Positions 19,101-31,698 of a stretch of DNA of 64,000 nt are shown piece after piece. A program made the position numbers and the translations under genes. The stretch's first letter is position 1; every line of letters begins with the position of its first letter. Under the pieces are notes generated by a model, which saw nothing but the letters and a program-made list of their open reading frames with translations, had not been told where the DNA came from and ran no database searches. Location of the stretch: positions 8,060,001 to 8,124,000 of the forward strand of contig NC_135262.1 in NCBI RefSeq assembly GCF_964204865.1, read 5' to 3'. The DNA is from Styela clava (Eukaryota > Chordata > Ascidiacea > Stolidobranchia > Styelidae).

Positions 19101-22100
19101 AAGTTTTTATATATCTGTATTTCTAAATACATTAAATTTAAATCCCAGAGACTTTCTCATAAGCCATTCTTTGATTGCAGGTAGCTTTTCATCTAAGTTT
19201 CTAAAATGCCTCTTTGTTATTCCATAATTCCATAATTTCTAACCCAGTCAATAGTTATTTATAATAATTGTTATATTTCAGGAAATCAAGCAAGACATGA
19301 CAAACATCAGTGTTGATATCACATATTCTCCAATATCAATTGGAAAATTAAGATTGTGGACAAATCTACTTGTATCTATGCAATCCATGAGAGAGCTAGG
19401 TAAAATTTGGAGATTATTCCAAAGATGGTAGAAGTCATTAGAATTTGGAAATCTATTAGTCTAATGCTTGATATTTCACCCCAGAGTTAACTTGTTTTCT
19501 ATAATTTCCGCCACCACTTGGCGTCACACTTGTACCTCAATCGTATCGAGAAACTCATTGCTCAGCCATGATTCAGTTATGTCTGCAACCAACTTTTGTC
19601 ATTTTAGCCGTTAGGCAATTTACGGTGGTCTTTTAATCTATGTGTCTGTATTTAATTTTAGCATTGTTAACTTATAATTACCGATTTGCATGAAAGCCCA
19701 AAAGCGCTTTTCAATAGATTTTTCATATTTTGAACATCTTAACTAGGTAAGGTCAAATAATTCACCATTCCAAATACACTCTGTATGAAATATTTTCAAT
19801 ACAGCTTATTTTGTGAAGCTACCCATATTGTGGAGGCAAACAATGTAACAATTTAAATTTGACAGTATTTCTAGAAGCATCCTTAAATCTATTGTGCATG
19901 CAAGTTATCTACTGCCAATGAAAAACCCATTCTACAATCATAATCATTGCTACTATTCATTGTATGATGTTAAACAAGGAAAATCGCAACCAAGACCTTT
20001 TAGAGCAAAATTTCATATAATATCATGCAACGAATTTCCACTACTTATAATTTTTTAGATAAAATTTTTTCATTTTTAACAGGATTTACAGAAGAAGATA
20101 CTGAACAAATCCGTGGCTTATTTACAGATACAAATATCATGTTTTTGGCTTTAACTTTTTTTGTTTCAACATTTCATGTAAGATTTATAGTTTTTAACCC
20201 ATTTTTATGAGCATATATCTTTTGTTAGGATTCACATAGGATTAGGATTTTACGAGGGAAAGTCAATAAGATGACTTAACCATATGGCAAACCACGGCCG
20301 TTACTCCGGTTAACAGTCCGTGTCGGGTATGGGATTAGTTAGCCAGTCATTTGTTCAAGATGCATGGACTTGATGGTGGAAGAATACGTAATCGACTGTG
20401 GACCACCCTACGATGACGAGGAGTCCAGCAATCTTCTCCCACATAATTATCCCCTATGATTTAAACCTGCGAACCTACGCAGGGCAATCAGAGGTGCGGG
20501 GGTTAGCGTATTTCCAATGCTTAGCACGATGAGCCACATCGTTGAGGTTGTTCTATTACTTAGTTTAAGTGAGAATTATTCTGTACGGGTTGGAATTCGT
20601 CTTTACATAGGAGTCTATTTTGAATAAAAATCAGATTATCCTCAAAAATGATAAATTTTACCGAAATTTCTTTCGAAAGAAATTTTTTCGAATATTGTTT
20701 GAACAAATTCATTTTCATTGTATTTCAGCTTTTATTTGAATTTCTTGCGTTTAAACATGATGTGCATTATTGGAAGGAAAGGAAAACAATGGAAGGTCTT
20801 TCATTAAATACTGTTATATACAGGTAAGTTTTCTGTATTAAAAAGTATATTTCTTAATCTCTATTCTCAAGTAAAGTAATTATCATATTTCCCGGCGAAT
20901 AAGTCGCTCTTCTAGACCCAAATGATTGGGGCCCCAAATGGCCTGATTTTTTTTGGGGGGGGGGGGGTCATCTTATTAGGCGAGTATGATAATTTTCATT
21001 TTTTTGGTGTCGCCTTATCATGTATTAGGTAATGTTCTTTTATGGTGGAGGCAATTGCGAGTCAAACACAATTAGATTAAAATTTAAAAACAGTTTGAAT
21101 CCCCGTAGTTATTATGGATTGAATATTACGCTACAAGAAAACGTAATTTGAGATTCCGATGTTGATGCGATTTTACTACTCCGACTTATTACTTACTCCG
21201 AGGTTATATTATCGGGTAGACTTATTTGCCGGGAAATACGGTATTTATATGTGCAATACATATTGCCAGTTAATAATATTTCTATATGATACCCTTCAAT
21301 ACTATTTTGTTTGTGTTTGCCCAAAATTTCTTTTATGTGTGACATGTATTCTTAAAATTTATCCTGGCCATCAAATTTTGAATAACATTTTTGTATAGAT
21401 ACAAAACAAGTAAATCAAATGATCTGGTTGGTGTTTTTTGTTTCATTAAACGACTTCCAAGAAATGAAGATTTAGTACAGTGCTTCCCAAAATGAAGAGA
21501 TAAATTGGCTTTTGTAAGCAGTGTACTTTTTTATTATTATTATTTTCCTATTAGGTGTGTGAGCACCTTCATTATATTTCTATATCTGATGGATGAACAA
21601 ACTAGCTATATTGTCTTAGTACCTGCTGGCATAGGATCTATTATTGAAATATGGAAAGTAACGAAGGCATTAAAAGTTAAAATCATTAAAAATGGTTGGA
21701 AGTTTTCAGTGCAATTTGGCACACTTTCTGGAAAGGAGAAAACTACTGATAACTATGATCACCAGGCAAGTTTGATTTTTTTTAGTAAAACCTAGGATAT
21801 ATCTATATCTTATTTATGTAATTTCTAATTGTTGCAAATCTCAGAATGTGAAAAAAGGATGAAAAACTGAACTTTGCTGGGTTTTTTCATACTATCATAG
21901 AGATCCAGTATACAGCTATTTCATCAATGCAATTTAGCTTAACGTTGTATGGCATGAACTGCATATTATTATGACTAATATAATATCACCAGAAAAAAAA
22001 AAAATATATATATATATATAACTACATTTAGGCCAAGATAAAAAGTGGATTAACTTTAATTTTGTTGTTGAAAGTATACATGATAAGTTTGTTTTAAAAT

Positions 22101-23673
22101 TCTAATATCTGTTTTATACAGGCAATCAAATATCTATCCTATATTCTTTATCCATTGAGTGTGTTTGGAGCAATTTACTCGCTCTTCTATGTCCCTCAGA
22201 AAGGGTGAGTAGAATGGTAGTTAACTTATAAGTAAACATTATTGAAAATATTCCCCCTCTCACAATATCATAAACAATGGGTCCCTAGGGGAGATTTTAG
22301 GGCACTCCCGTTACCCTAGTATATGTACTAGATTAGGGTTAGGCAATCATTTTATTCCGATTTTCCGCTTTCTAGTGTAACTGGAACTATTTTAGTTCTA
22401 TTACGAGTGTAGCCGATCGAATAAACCCTTATAGGTTTCAGTCTCTTTATACAACTTGATGAGAAGTAGGCGAACAAAATTAGTTACCTCCATATTGGTA
22501 CATACACTTCTGAAGTGCCGATTTTAATACATTGAAGTTACAGTATCACACTTTCTGAATATTGTCATAGGGACATACATATTTTCTATATGATTTCAGT
22601 ACTTTGCGAAATATTTGTTACTTCCTCATATCTAATGCATTATATTCTAATTTCAGATGGTACTCTTGGGTGATCAATAGTTTAGTTAATGGTGAGTATA
22701 TTCTCATTGCCTTGGAAATATATTAATTTTTATTAAATTATATAAGTTGGTAATAGGCAACCCGTAAATATGAATTAATATTTCAATTTTCTGAGTCTTC
22801 TCGAGATTTTTTTGTTATTGTTGATACTATGTATGTAAACTCAAACTTACATCTTTTTTTATACAGGTGTATATGCATTTGGATTTCTATTCATGTTGCC
22901 ACAACTTTTTATCAATTATAAATTAAAATCGGTAGCACATTTACCATGGAAGGCATTTACATATAAGGTATGATACTTTGGTTTTTCCTTAGGATTGACT
23001 ACGCCTATTAATAATACAGTTTCATTTATTTAAAATTCACAAAATATTTGATTTTACTCTTGCTGTAATTGTTCTTATTTTAGGCATTCAACACCTTTAT
23101 TGATGATGTTTTTGCATTCATTATTAAAATGCCGACTAGTCATAGAATTGCTTGTTTTCGTGATGATGTCGTTTTCTTCTGTTACTTGTATCAAAGATGG
23201 TAAGTTGGTATTTCATTTTTTTTAATCAATTTTTTGTGATACAGTCTACTTTTATCATGAATTTTAATCATTTATTTTGTACAAATAAATGTTCGTATTT
23301 TTAAACCAAAAGTAAAATGATATTGATGAAAGAGTTGCGCTTGTGGAATTTATTTCTCTGACTTGTGTCCTACCAAATTGTCCACCAAAGAAATCTATTT
23401 ACAACTGTTAACTTGTCAGTAGTTGTAGTCATTTCCATTTTCTGAGAATTGTCTTTGAATTAAAGTGAGGATTTGCTTTGAGCAAACTTGTTAATATTTT
23501 GGGATTTCATATCTGTTTTGCGCCCAAATGGAAATAGTTTGATCATGCTTATATTTAGTTAACAGAAACGATTATTTGTTATTTCTTTATGTATTATTAG
23601 GTTATATCCTGTGGATAAAAAAAGAGCGAATGAATATGGCATATCTTATGAAGAAGACAAAAAAGAAAAATAG
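16131..23673 (+). CDS. CLPTM1L: CLPTM1-like transmembrane protein CLPTM1L
   Basis: Multipass ER membrane protein; the vertebrate protein is reported to scramble glucosaminyl-phosphatidylinositol for GPI-anchor synthesis. Exons 16131-16292, 16699-16799, 17235-17412, 17941-18062, 18678-18750, 19282-19399, 20083-20177, 20729-20823, 21555-21765, 22122-22204, 22657-22691, 22867-22967, 23084-23199, 23601-23673 join in frame to 520 residues (human 538). Key matches are an N-terminal membrane segment ending NTVWVMYTLW, the lumenal beta-rich region, LTFFVSTFH, LMDEQTSYIVLVPAGIG, VNGVYAFGFLFMLPQLFINY, KSVAHLPWKAFTYKAFNTF and CFRDDVVFF. Intron 9 uses a GC donor (CAG|GCAAGT at 21766). Exon 11 is only 35 nt. 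Introns carry a SINE, a TA-flanked MITE and simple repeats. A poly(A) signal AATAAA lies at 24057. Confidence 0.95.
20228..20542 (-). mobile_element. tRNA-derived SINE, copy B, in CLPTM1L intron 7
   Basis: The reverse complement reads GTGGCTCATCGTGCTAAGC at the head, then a B-box-like GGTTCGCAGGTTTAAATC region, then the body with ATCAAGTCCATGCATC and the GGCCGTGGTTTGCCATATG tail seen in copy A. Boundaries are approximate. Confidence 0.7.
20883..21241. mobile_element. MITE with TA target duplication in CLPTM1L intron 8
   Basis: Terminal inverted repeats TCATATTTCCCGGCGAATAAG (left) and its near inverse CTTATTTGCCGGGAAATACGG (right) are flanked on both sides by TA. It is 359 bp with no coding capacity and a G-run near 20955. 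The TA duplication suggests a Tc1/mariner-type mobiliser, but the family was not identified. Confidence 0.65.
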
Positions 23674-24056
23674 TTTCCACTGTTCCGATGAAGCTTTTCC
23701 TAATAGTTTTATACATCAACAGTGTTTGAAGCTGCTTATTTATATTATTTTGTTCCATTTGGTCTAGGAAATGACTTGAAGCGTGTACTCGTGTTTGGTT
23801 ACTGAATTAAATTTTAATGGGGGAACTCGGATATTTGTATTGAACTGCAGGTCCTTTCTACTTGATTACCTTCTCTTCCGGATCCGTATGTGGTACTCAC
23901 CACAAGGATGCTTGAACAAGATAGTAAATTTTTAGTATTTAGAACTTCTTTTTCGAATACCTCATCAGCTCTTGTTGATTTCAATATATGGACTTGTTTC
24001 TGTCCCAATACTTATTGCATAAATTATTTTGACACATTTACTGCTCTGTCTAACCA

Positions 24057-24062
24057 AATAAA
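24057..24062 (+). terminator. Poly(A) signal of CLPTM1L
   Basis: AATAAA lies 384 bases after the stop codon. It is the first canonical hexamer in the 3' flank that was noticed. Confidence 0.5.
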
Positions 24063-24963
24063 TTCAGATTAAAGAAAAGCATACGATTGATTCGTTTTTG
24101 AAATTTGTAGCCTTAACCTACCTTATGAATGAAAAAATTATCAATCAATGAACAAATTAAAGGGCTTGGCTTTGAATCCCATGTTCATAATTATTAAGTG
24201 CCATCGATTTAATGGACTATGTGGTTCACATAAGCTGGTTGATTATTGTCCATTGCATCAGAGGCTAAATGGTTCCATTCCATGAATAGGTACAAACATG
24301 CTCATCTCCATGTCTTGCACCACAACACCAAAGTCCTGTGTACTGAAATTTTTTCTCTCTTTGCAGAGTTTGTTACAGGCAGAAATTTTACTTTCGTGAA
24401 TTAACCAAAGTTTTGGCAATAATGGTGCAATACTCTTATATCAGCTTTTTTATATTCATGCCCTTGGTATTATCATAGTGTTCTACTTGGTGTCCGAAAC
24501 AGTGCAATAAGGCCTGGTCACATAAGTTTCTTTGTTAGATGCTGCGGTTGGTTTGCAAATTGTAGGATTTGAGTTGTTGGGCTGGAGACACAAATATATT
24601 GTAACCGGACGCGCCATACATACACACAGTAGATTCGTTATTCACTGTGCTACACTGCCGTTAGTTATACTTGCTGTGGAATTTTACTGGACTGTGACTT
24701 GTAATACTGTGTCGAGGGTTAGCTACGGAAGTAGATTGACAACACCGCCCAATAAGCAGAAATAAGACCTGTTGAACCTCGAACTCTACAGAGTTATCTA
24801 ATAATCTCAATACACCGAACAAGATTTCAACTCACTCGCTATGAAAGTATATGAACCTGGCAGAGCATTTATTAGTATTCAGCTGGACCTACCCACACTG
24901 GCACAATGACAAACACACCTCATTGACTAAAGTTTGATTGAAAGTGGACACCAGCGTATAAAT
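24063..24963. other. Convergent intergenic spacer
   Basis: Between CLPTM1L and the F-box gene. No gene, RNA or repeat was recognised. Confidence 0.4.
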
Positions 24964-24969
24964 TTTATT
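24964..24969 (-). terminator. Poly(A) signal of the F-box/LRR gene
   Basis: TTTATT on the + strand is AATAAA on the gene strand, 179 bases beyond the stop codon. Confidence 0.45.
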
Positions 24970-25147
24970 CCTTCACAGTGGGAAAGTATTGAAACATAGC
25001 AATTTAGATACTGAAGAGCATGGTAAAAGAAGATTTCCATGAAAGGCAGGAATACATGAAAGATATCAACCCAAATCAATACATAATGTGCATGCCTGAG
25101 TGTGAAACTGGAATTCTCAACATTGAAAAATGACCGGTTTGATTGAA

Positions 25148-28100
25148 TCAGAAGATGACCTTTGCCCCCCTCTCTCCTGGACAAACCCATTCAATAAACT
25201 CTTCCTCCATGCTAGATGAAATAGGTTCTGGTGAAACACTTGGTACGAGCACTCGATCGTGATAATAGGTATATACTTCAAGATTCCGTTTCCTAAAATC
25301 AGAGAATTATTCATTTGTATTTTACAGTTGACATCTTCTCTGGTGATTCAAAAAGACTTCTCTCTCATAATAGTTTAATGAATGTCTTGCAACCCAACCC
25401 AGTCACCCCATCTACGTGGCAATAAAGTGGGTAGACTCCAGCCATCCCCAGAACTGTAGCTCCTTACATATAATTGGGAACGGCTCATGGAAATATCAAT
25501 AGACATGTTTGCCTTTCAAAGAAATCTTATGACACATAGCAATTCTCAAGTACACTGAGTTTGCTGAAAAGACAAGCATGATAGAATAATAAGTTCATCC
25601 CTTTAATTCAAAACAGCAAAATTATGGGAAGCATATACAAAACACAGAGTTAACAATTTTATACATGACCAACATAGCTTACTGTACCAACCTGCAAACC
25701 AAGTCGACCAAGCAGTCATCAGGCATATTGTTACAATCAGTCAAATCTAAAAATTCCAGTCTAGGTAATGTTTTATCCAAATCATTCAACCATTTATCTC
25801 CTTCAATACCGAATAAACCAATTAGCGACATCCGTTTCAGTTTTCTGAACAGAGAAGAATATAGATATAGTGTATAATGCCAAAATTCTCATTTAAATGC
25901 AACTATAGATGTGGAAATTGGTTTCAATCAGTGTTGAGTAGAGGTTGCAAAAGTGCGACAAGTCGAGTCATTGATCATCCAAGTCTCGAATCGAGTAAAT
26001 GACTCAAGTCTCCTCAACTTCTCCCAATAAATAGAAAATAAACTCCTTGGGAGTCATAGTAGATTTTATAAACAACAATGGGTTAGGTATCTATGAGTGA
26101 GGTGATCAAATCAAGTATTTGAAAAGAGGGCTTAAGCCTGGCCCTTGACACACCCCAAAACACTGATGCAGCCAACTTCAATTATTCGCACAACTATATC
26201 ATTAAATAAGAGATGACTTGAAAATAAGTTAGAAATTCCATTTTATATAGTACTATGTGATATAAGGGCTTTAAGAGATAATGATAGCAATTTGATGTTC
26301 AAGATAAATATGAACAAATTTAGTTTATATTTCATTCGCAACCTATCATACTTGCAGTTATCAACGACTCCACACATTCCTTTATCAGTGATCTTCCAGC
26401 ACCAATCTATAGTGAGAAGTTCGAGTTGTGGGCAGCTTAAAACAGGAAATTTTATTTATAACATTAGCGGCTGAATTAGGTTACTCAACATTCATTTATA
26501 GCAGCAACATCTTGTGTTAACTCCTATCCTGGCTTATATAGCTGCCATTTGTTGTTTTATGCGAGCTTGACCACAATGGCAGGTAACAATAGTTTTACTA
26601 GGCTATTTTGTTTCCCTCTTATTGAGGTTATCTGGAAAGCCCAGATCTAACTATATTTATAAGAGTATACCATATCAGAAAATGTTATCCTAGAATATAC
26701 TATGTTGGCTCAATCATATGGTGAACCACCACCGGTTACCAGTCCGTGCCAGTTACTTGCTCCAGATGCATGGACTTGATGGAGTAAGCCTGGACCGACC
26801 AGTGGTTACCGTAACCAGCCTGTGATGGCAAGGAGTCCAGTGATACTCTCTTACATAATTATCCCTCACAGGATAAGATCTGAGTGTGAAACAGCAAAAT
26901 GTAATCAGAGGTGTAATAACAAGCGTGTTCTTAACACATAGCACTATGTGCCAACTGCCGATGGTTCAAGATTCCAGTTAATAAAAAAAAAAGGCAGATA
27001 ATTAATTATCAACAATACCTGTATGACATAGAAATAAGTGCATCATCATCCATGTATTCACATTCTGTTATTGTAAAACTTTTAATATTAAATATAGAAG
27101 ACGAATGAAATAATTTGCATATTGATGCTCCGGTGAGGTTTGAAGCTTTCCTGAATTTCAAACTTTCAAGTCTATAAAAATAAGAAGTAAAATTATTTTA
27201 ATGCATATTTATAAAAAAGGGGGTTCTTAATTTAATCAAACCAAAAGATTTAAATGATGAAAAAGAATATTCAAACATTCAAACATAATATGGTTTTTTT
27301 TCCTGTTCCTTTTATATTTGATTGTTTCTAGAATCAGTTGCCGAACTATGAACTCTTCAGTCTTCACTGTCACTAAATACAGCTTTGCTGTGTTTATTTT
27401 ACAGATATTAAACAAACTGTGTTTTTCGCAAGTTTCAAAACTTGTCTATCCAAAAAAATAAACACTTCAGGTCTTCATGTGGATTGACTTAAACTGCTTC
27501 AAATCTTGCATCAATCAAAGTTTGCTAGCATCTGATGCATAGCATATATTCAGTAGCTCTCAGTTTAACTTAAAGTTGCCCACAACTTTGCTTAGATATG
27601 ACTCATATAAAAGTAATAAAACTCCTTTACTTCTGGGTGGGTGTGTCTCTACTTTGAGCAAATTATTTATAAATAAGTTTCATAAAACAAGGTAATAAGA
27701 GCAATTGTTTGCACTTTAAACCAATTTCATGTATAACATCCCTCCCTTATTATTTTCACTAGAAAACTTACTTATATCTTCCTTGAAACGAATAAACACT
27801 GATATCGGAGAGTGATTGACAAAAAGAAAGCTCAAAAACAATTAATCCTGGTAAATGTGATGTTGCAAATAAAACAAGGTCATCTGTCATTTCTTCACCA
27901 TCTAGAATTAACTTTTCCATTGAAGGTTGATGACGTATGAAATTGACCAAACCACTGTAGATTGAAAATTCAAGAGATCAGACAGACAGTAACTAAAAGT
28001 ATCATGTGCAAGTGATATGTACAGGAATACATACCAAAGATATTTTCAAATATAAGAATCAAGAATATTTTTTAGTTCTATGGTCTAACAGCCACGGTGC

Positions 28101-29732
28101 AAGCCCACCACTCACCCAGAGTATAATAAATTGGGTATTTGTTAATAACTTCTACAAAAATGAAAAAATTTATTAGATTTTGTTTTGCTTCAACTTCTGT
28201 TTGTGCATGATTGTACCCGAAATTTCCTGATCTCGAAACTCAAGGCATGAAAGATACAATTGCAAGCGTTGCGCAAAATCGTCACAAATCACAAACACAC
28301 ATCACTATGGGGATTTTTCTGATTTTTGTTGCAATTGCAGTTTTAAGTTCACCAATTGATTGGGGAATGTTCTGATACACCCCATCCTTCGAATACCCCC
28401 ACAGATAAAAAATATGATGTGTTCAAGTCCAATGAGGTGAGGGATTGACTGAGTTGGGGATTGCCAATTTGAGTCTGCGAATACAAGTCTGTCTCCTATG
28501 CTTATTAAGAGGTGAATTGGAACATTTTCTAGAGAGAACATAACTTATGTGTAAAACGTCCTAGATTCCTGGAATTTTTGGGTACAATGATGCACAAACA
28601 GAAGTCCAATTAGAAAGTAAATCACCCTTATTTTGGGTCACCCTGTAGAAGCGAACTCAAAGTTTTACTAACCTTTCAGTAGTTCGCATTACTCCGTCGC
28701 AACTAAGTTCTTTAAGATTAGGAAGATGATATAAATATAATAAGAATTTGTTCGTCAATAAGACACAGTATGATACACACAATTTTTTCAGCTTAGAAAG
28801 CAGAAATATTTCAGAAAAATCATCATCTGCGATGCAACTAAAATGAAACAGAAAACGAAAATAGGTATGAAAAAAGTATATTATCCAGCTATGGTGTTTA
28901 ATCTTCTTACAATTGGAAGAGATCACCAACTCGGACAAAGTAAAACAGACAATTGGCTAGAAAAATCAGAGGCAAGTGACTAGAAAAATCATTTGAAAAT
29001 AATGCATTTTTTAGAAGTTTTTCCCACGCCTATTCTATGATGCATTGTCGCTTGGTGGCATCACGCTTTTTTACACAAGCTGTCTGGACATTCCACTTGT
29101 ACTATTCAACAACAATACCATAAACAAGCATCACTTGGCCATATGCCAAATAAAGAAAATCAATATGAAACCAGGGTATGTTAGAATCGGCAGTCTAAAA
29201 ATAAATCCTACCTGCAACCTTCCAAGCAAAGAGATTGAAGATTTGTGCAATGTTTACAAATAGTTGATAAATCCACATCATCACAGAATCCAATATCTAA
29301 TTCCTGCAAGTTTGTGCACATGCACAAATACTGTAAAGTTGTGTCTTGTAGCCCACAATCATTAAAAAATCTGCTCATCTTTATCGAGTATACAAATGAG
29401 TGGAATATCCTTAATATTGTTTCAAAATCAGAATTAGACACATTCGAAGGTGCCATATCACCGTGTTTTTCAATCATAACTTGAATATCCTTATGCATTT
29501 TATGAAAATCAATGTCCCTCCATAGTGAAGTGTCACGACATAAATTATTCCATCTTTTGCAAACTTTGCATACATTAAAATACAGTTCCGCTTGTGGTAA
29601 ATATTTTAATATATTTAACCATATTTCTTGAGGTAATGATAACCAGTCAACATTCTCCACAAAAGGTTGTTCAGCACATCTGCTGTCGATCAACGAGACA
29701 ATCTCTGATGACAAATTACAATCATCCCCCAT
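25148..29732 (-). CDS. F-box and leucine-rich-repeat protein (FBXL type)
   Basis: Probable substrate receptor of an SCF (Skp1-Cul1-F-box) ubiquitin ligase. On the minus strand, exons 29212-29732, 28673-28837, 27772-27954, 27019-27171, 26343-26435, 25692-25844 and 25148-25292 join in frame to 470 residues. The first ATG in frame is at 29732. The F-box lies at about residues 29-75 (WLSLPQEIWLNILKYLP, then VCKVCKRWNNLCRDTSLW). Leucine-rich repeats of the cysteine-containing type follow (for example TNLQELDIGFCDDVDLSTIC, PQLELLTIDWCWKITDKGMC, PRLEFLDLTDCNNMPDDCL). All six introns are phase 2 and cut between repeats, the usual result of LRR exon duplication. Clear orthology to a named FBXL could not be assigned. 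The short exon at 26343 relies on an acceptor TTTTAAG. Confidence 0.85.
26712..26952 (-). mobile_element. tRNA-derived SINE, copy C, in an F-box gene intron
   Basis: The reverse complement contains the SINE body (ATCAAGTCCATGCATCTGGA) and tail (CATATGATTGAGC region). The tRNA-like head is eroded and its B box is not recognisable. Boundaries are approximate. Confidence 0.55.
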
Positions 29733-30095
29733 TTTCAAATTTTCTATTTTTGTCCATTGGTTATCAAAACAGATAAAGACTATCAGATTCTGTGATAAGA
29801 TACAGAAGAAGAAGTTTTTGGAAAGTAATATACAAATTAGCGATTTAACATGTCTGCATGTGCTTATCAGGTAGCAAAAATTGTTGAGCCAGGCCAACTA
29901 GAAGTACGTACGGCAGTTAGTGAACATGCGCCAAATAAAATAGTATAATATTCATCAAAACAATAAACCCTGAATGATCTGCTGGGGCATGTTCACAACA
30001 CGACGTAAGTACTACAGCACCGGTATTAGGGGTCTTCTGAAGTACACGCCGCAAGTACTTTTTGGGTGACGTACTCAGGTGGGGTTAGGACTATT
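29733..30095 (-). promoter_or_regulatory. 5' flank of the F-box gene
   Basis: No further ATG lies in frame before a stop. The stretch around 29885-29915 (GAGCCAGGCCAACTAGAAGT) is an inverted copy of sequence at 30125-30150, so pieces of the neighbouring MITE family reach into the promoter. Confidence 0.35.
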
Positions 30096-30552
30096 GGGTC
30101 TGGTATAGTTTAGTACCACATGCACTTCTAGTTGGCCTGACTCAACCATTTTTGCATATGCCAATCTTAACCCCCACCTGACTACGTCACCGAAAAATTA
30201 CGTCATTTCGACGTCACATTGGCGTAATAACCCCACCACAAAGTGTGCAGATGGTCGCCCAAACGCGCAGACGATCACCCGAGATCGAGCAATCAATTTC
30301 TCCCGTTTTCTCGTCACAACAATCACGATAGGAGAGAGATCGCCAGCTTTAGCAAGTTTGTTATCGGCGGCGCGGATGCCATTTGCCCATTTCGGGCGAT
30401 CGTAATTATACTTTGGCAATCCCTATGACGTGATGGTGACGTCACAGTGACTTCATTTTTGGATGACATAGTCAGGTGGGGGTTATGAATAGCATATGCA
30501 AAATTCGTTATGCTACGCCCACCGGAAGTACTTGTGGTACTATACTAGACCC
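30096..30552. mobile_element. Long-TIR MITE upstream of the F-box gene
   Basis: A 457-bp element whose two ends are inverted copies of each other over roughly 100 bases. The left end starts GGGTCTGGTATAGTTTAGTA and the right end finishes with its near inverse CTATACTAGACCC. Both arms contain the same CCCCCACCTGACTA-type and GCATATGC blocks. The interior is GC-richer, with several TGACGT motifs. No coding sequence is present. Confidence 0.7.
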
Positions 30553-31698
30553 GATTATTCATGCAGCAAACTTTCCTATGTTCGCCCATTGCAGTATTGG
30601 CTATATTACTAAGAAATGTATAAGATGAAATGATAAACGTTTCAACAGTACAGCAGTAAAACACATAATACTGTAATAATATTGGCGCAATAAGACTAGG
30701 AAACCACCCACCATCCATATTATTCAGTTATTGATAAATCAACCATTTTCACCAACCTAAACAAACCTGCAAACACCAGACCACTGGCGGGATTGTAGAG
30801 TGCAGAGCAGATCAAGTCCAAAGTGACTATAAGTCGTGTTGTGCAGGGAAGCCATGATTGATGATTTGAGTGGGATTTTCCGCGATGGAGAAAAGGATTT
30901 ATGTGTGAGTGAGGAGTTGGTTTTGACTCGATTAATGACTCAATTAGATTTATTTTATGTGATAAGGTTTTTGTTGATTGAAACGATTTAAGTTCATTAT
31001 TCTTTCATTCAATAAACTATCTATCTATCTATCTATCAATATGCGTCGCCCGAGAGCTGCACGATAGCCATTTTTCACGTAAACCCTTCCTATTGCCATT
31101 TGTTTGTCTTTTATTATATCGAGTTCAAAAGCAAAACCTGGGGCCGTGAATCAGAAGTTTAGGTTGTGCACGTTTAGGAGCCTGTGAGTGAATAGGCAAT
31201 GGTGATGGTATCCTAGCTTCAGCTATGGTAGGTAATTATCTCTACCCAAATAGGCCTATATTGCGTCTGTTTAGACAAAATCCTAATTAAGCTCAGATAC
31301 CGTAATTACCGGAATCATTTTAAGGTTAATTTCAATTATAATTTTATTAGGTCCAAGCCCAATTGTCTGATATTACTACAGAAAGTCAGCATGTTGGTTT
31401 ATGTCAATTATCAGATTATTGACACAAACCATGTCCGCATGTTGTATAACTTGTATTCATAACTCAGTAATTGCAGTATTGTGACTGATGTTTGCCTTCT
31501 AATTCTGCCTGAAGTTGTTTCATACACTGATGCTGATGTTCTTTCCGCAGCTTTATTTTGAATAATCCATGTTGTGAACCCATCACAAAAAAGTGGGGAG
31601 CATTTCGCTTTTACCTTGATCATAACGCATAAGCCTACTACTGTACTACAGCCTGACAGCGGTGGTAAACTACAGTCAGACAGTTGTGTGATCTTAAG
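30553..31698 (+). other. 5' flank of NUP54, with a retroposon 3' end
   Basis: No gene is seen. At 31011-31037 AATAAA is followed by about five CTAT units. This pattern, like the ACAT tail of the LINE at 42.25 kb, suggests the 3' end of a truncated retroposon on the + strand. A single arm of the 14913 inverted repeat occurs near 30820. Confidence 0.45.

Noticed and set aside
28305-28541. 78-codon minus-strand frame inside the F-box gene
   Set aside because: It has no LRR pattern and no splice sites in the required phase 2. Exons on both sides join without it.
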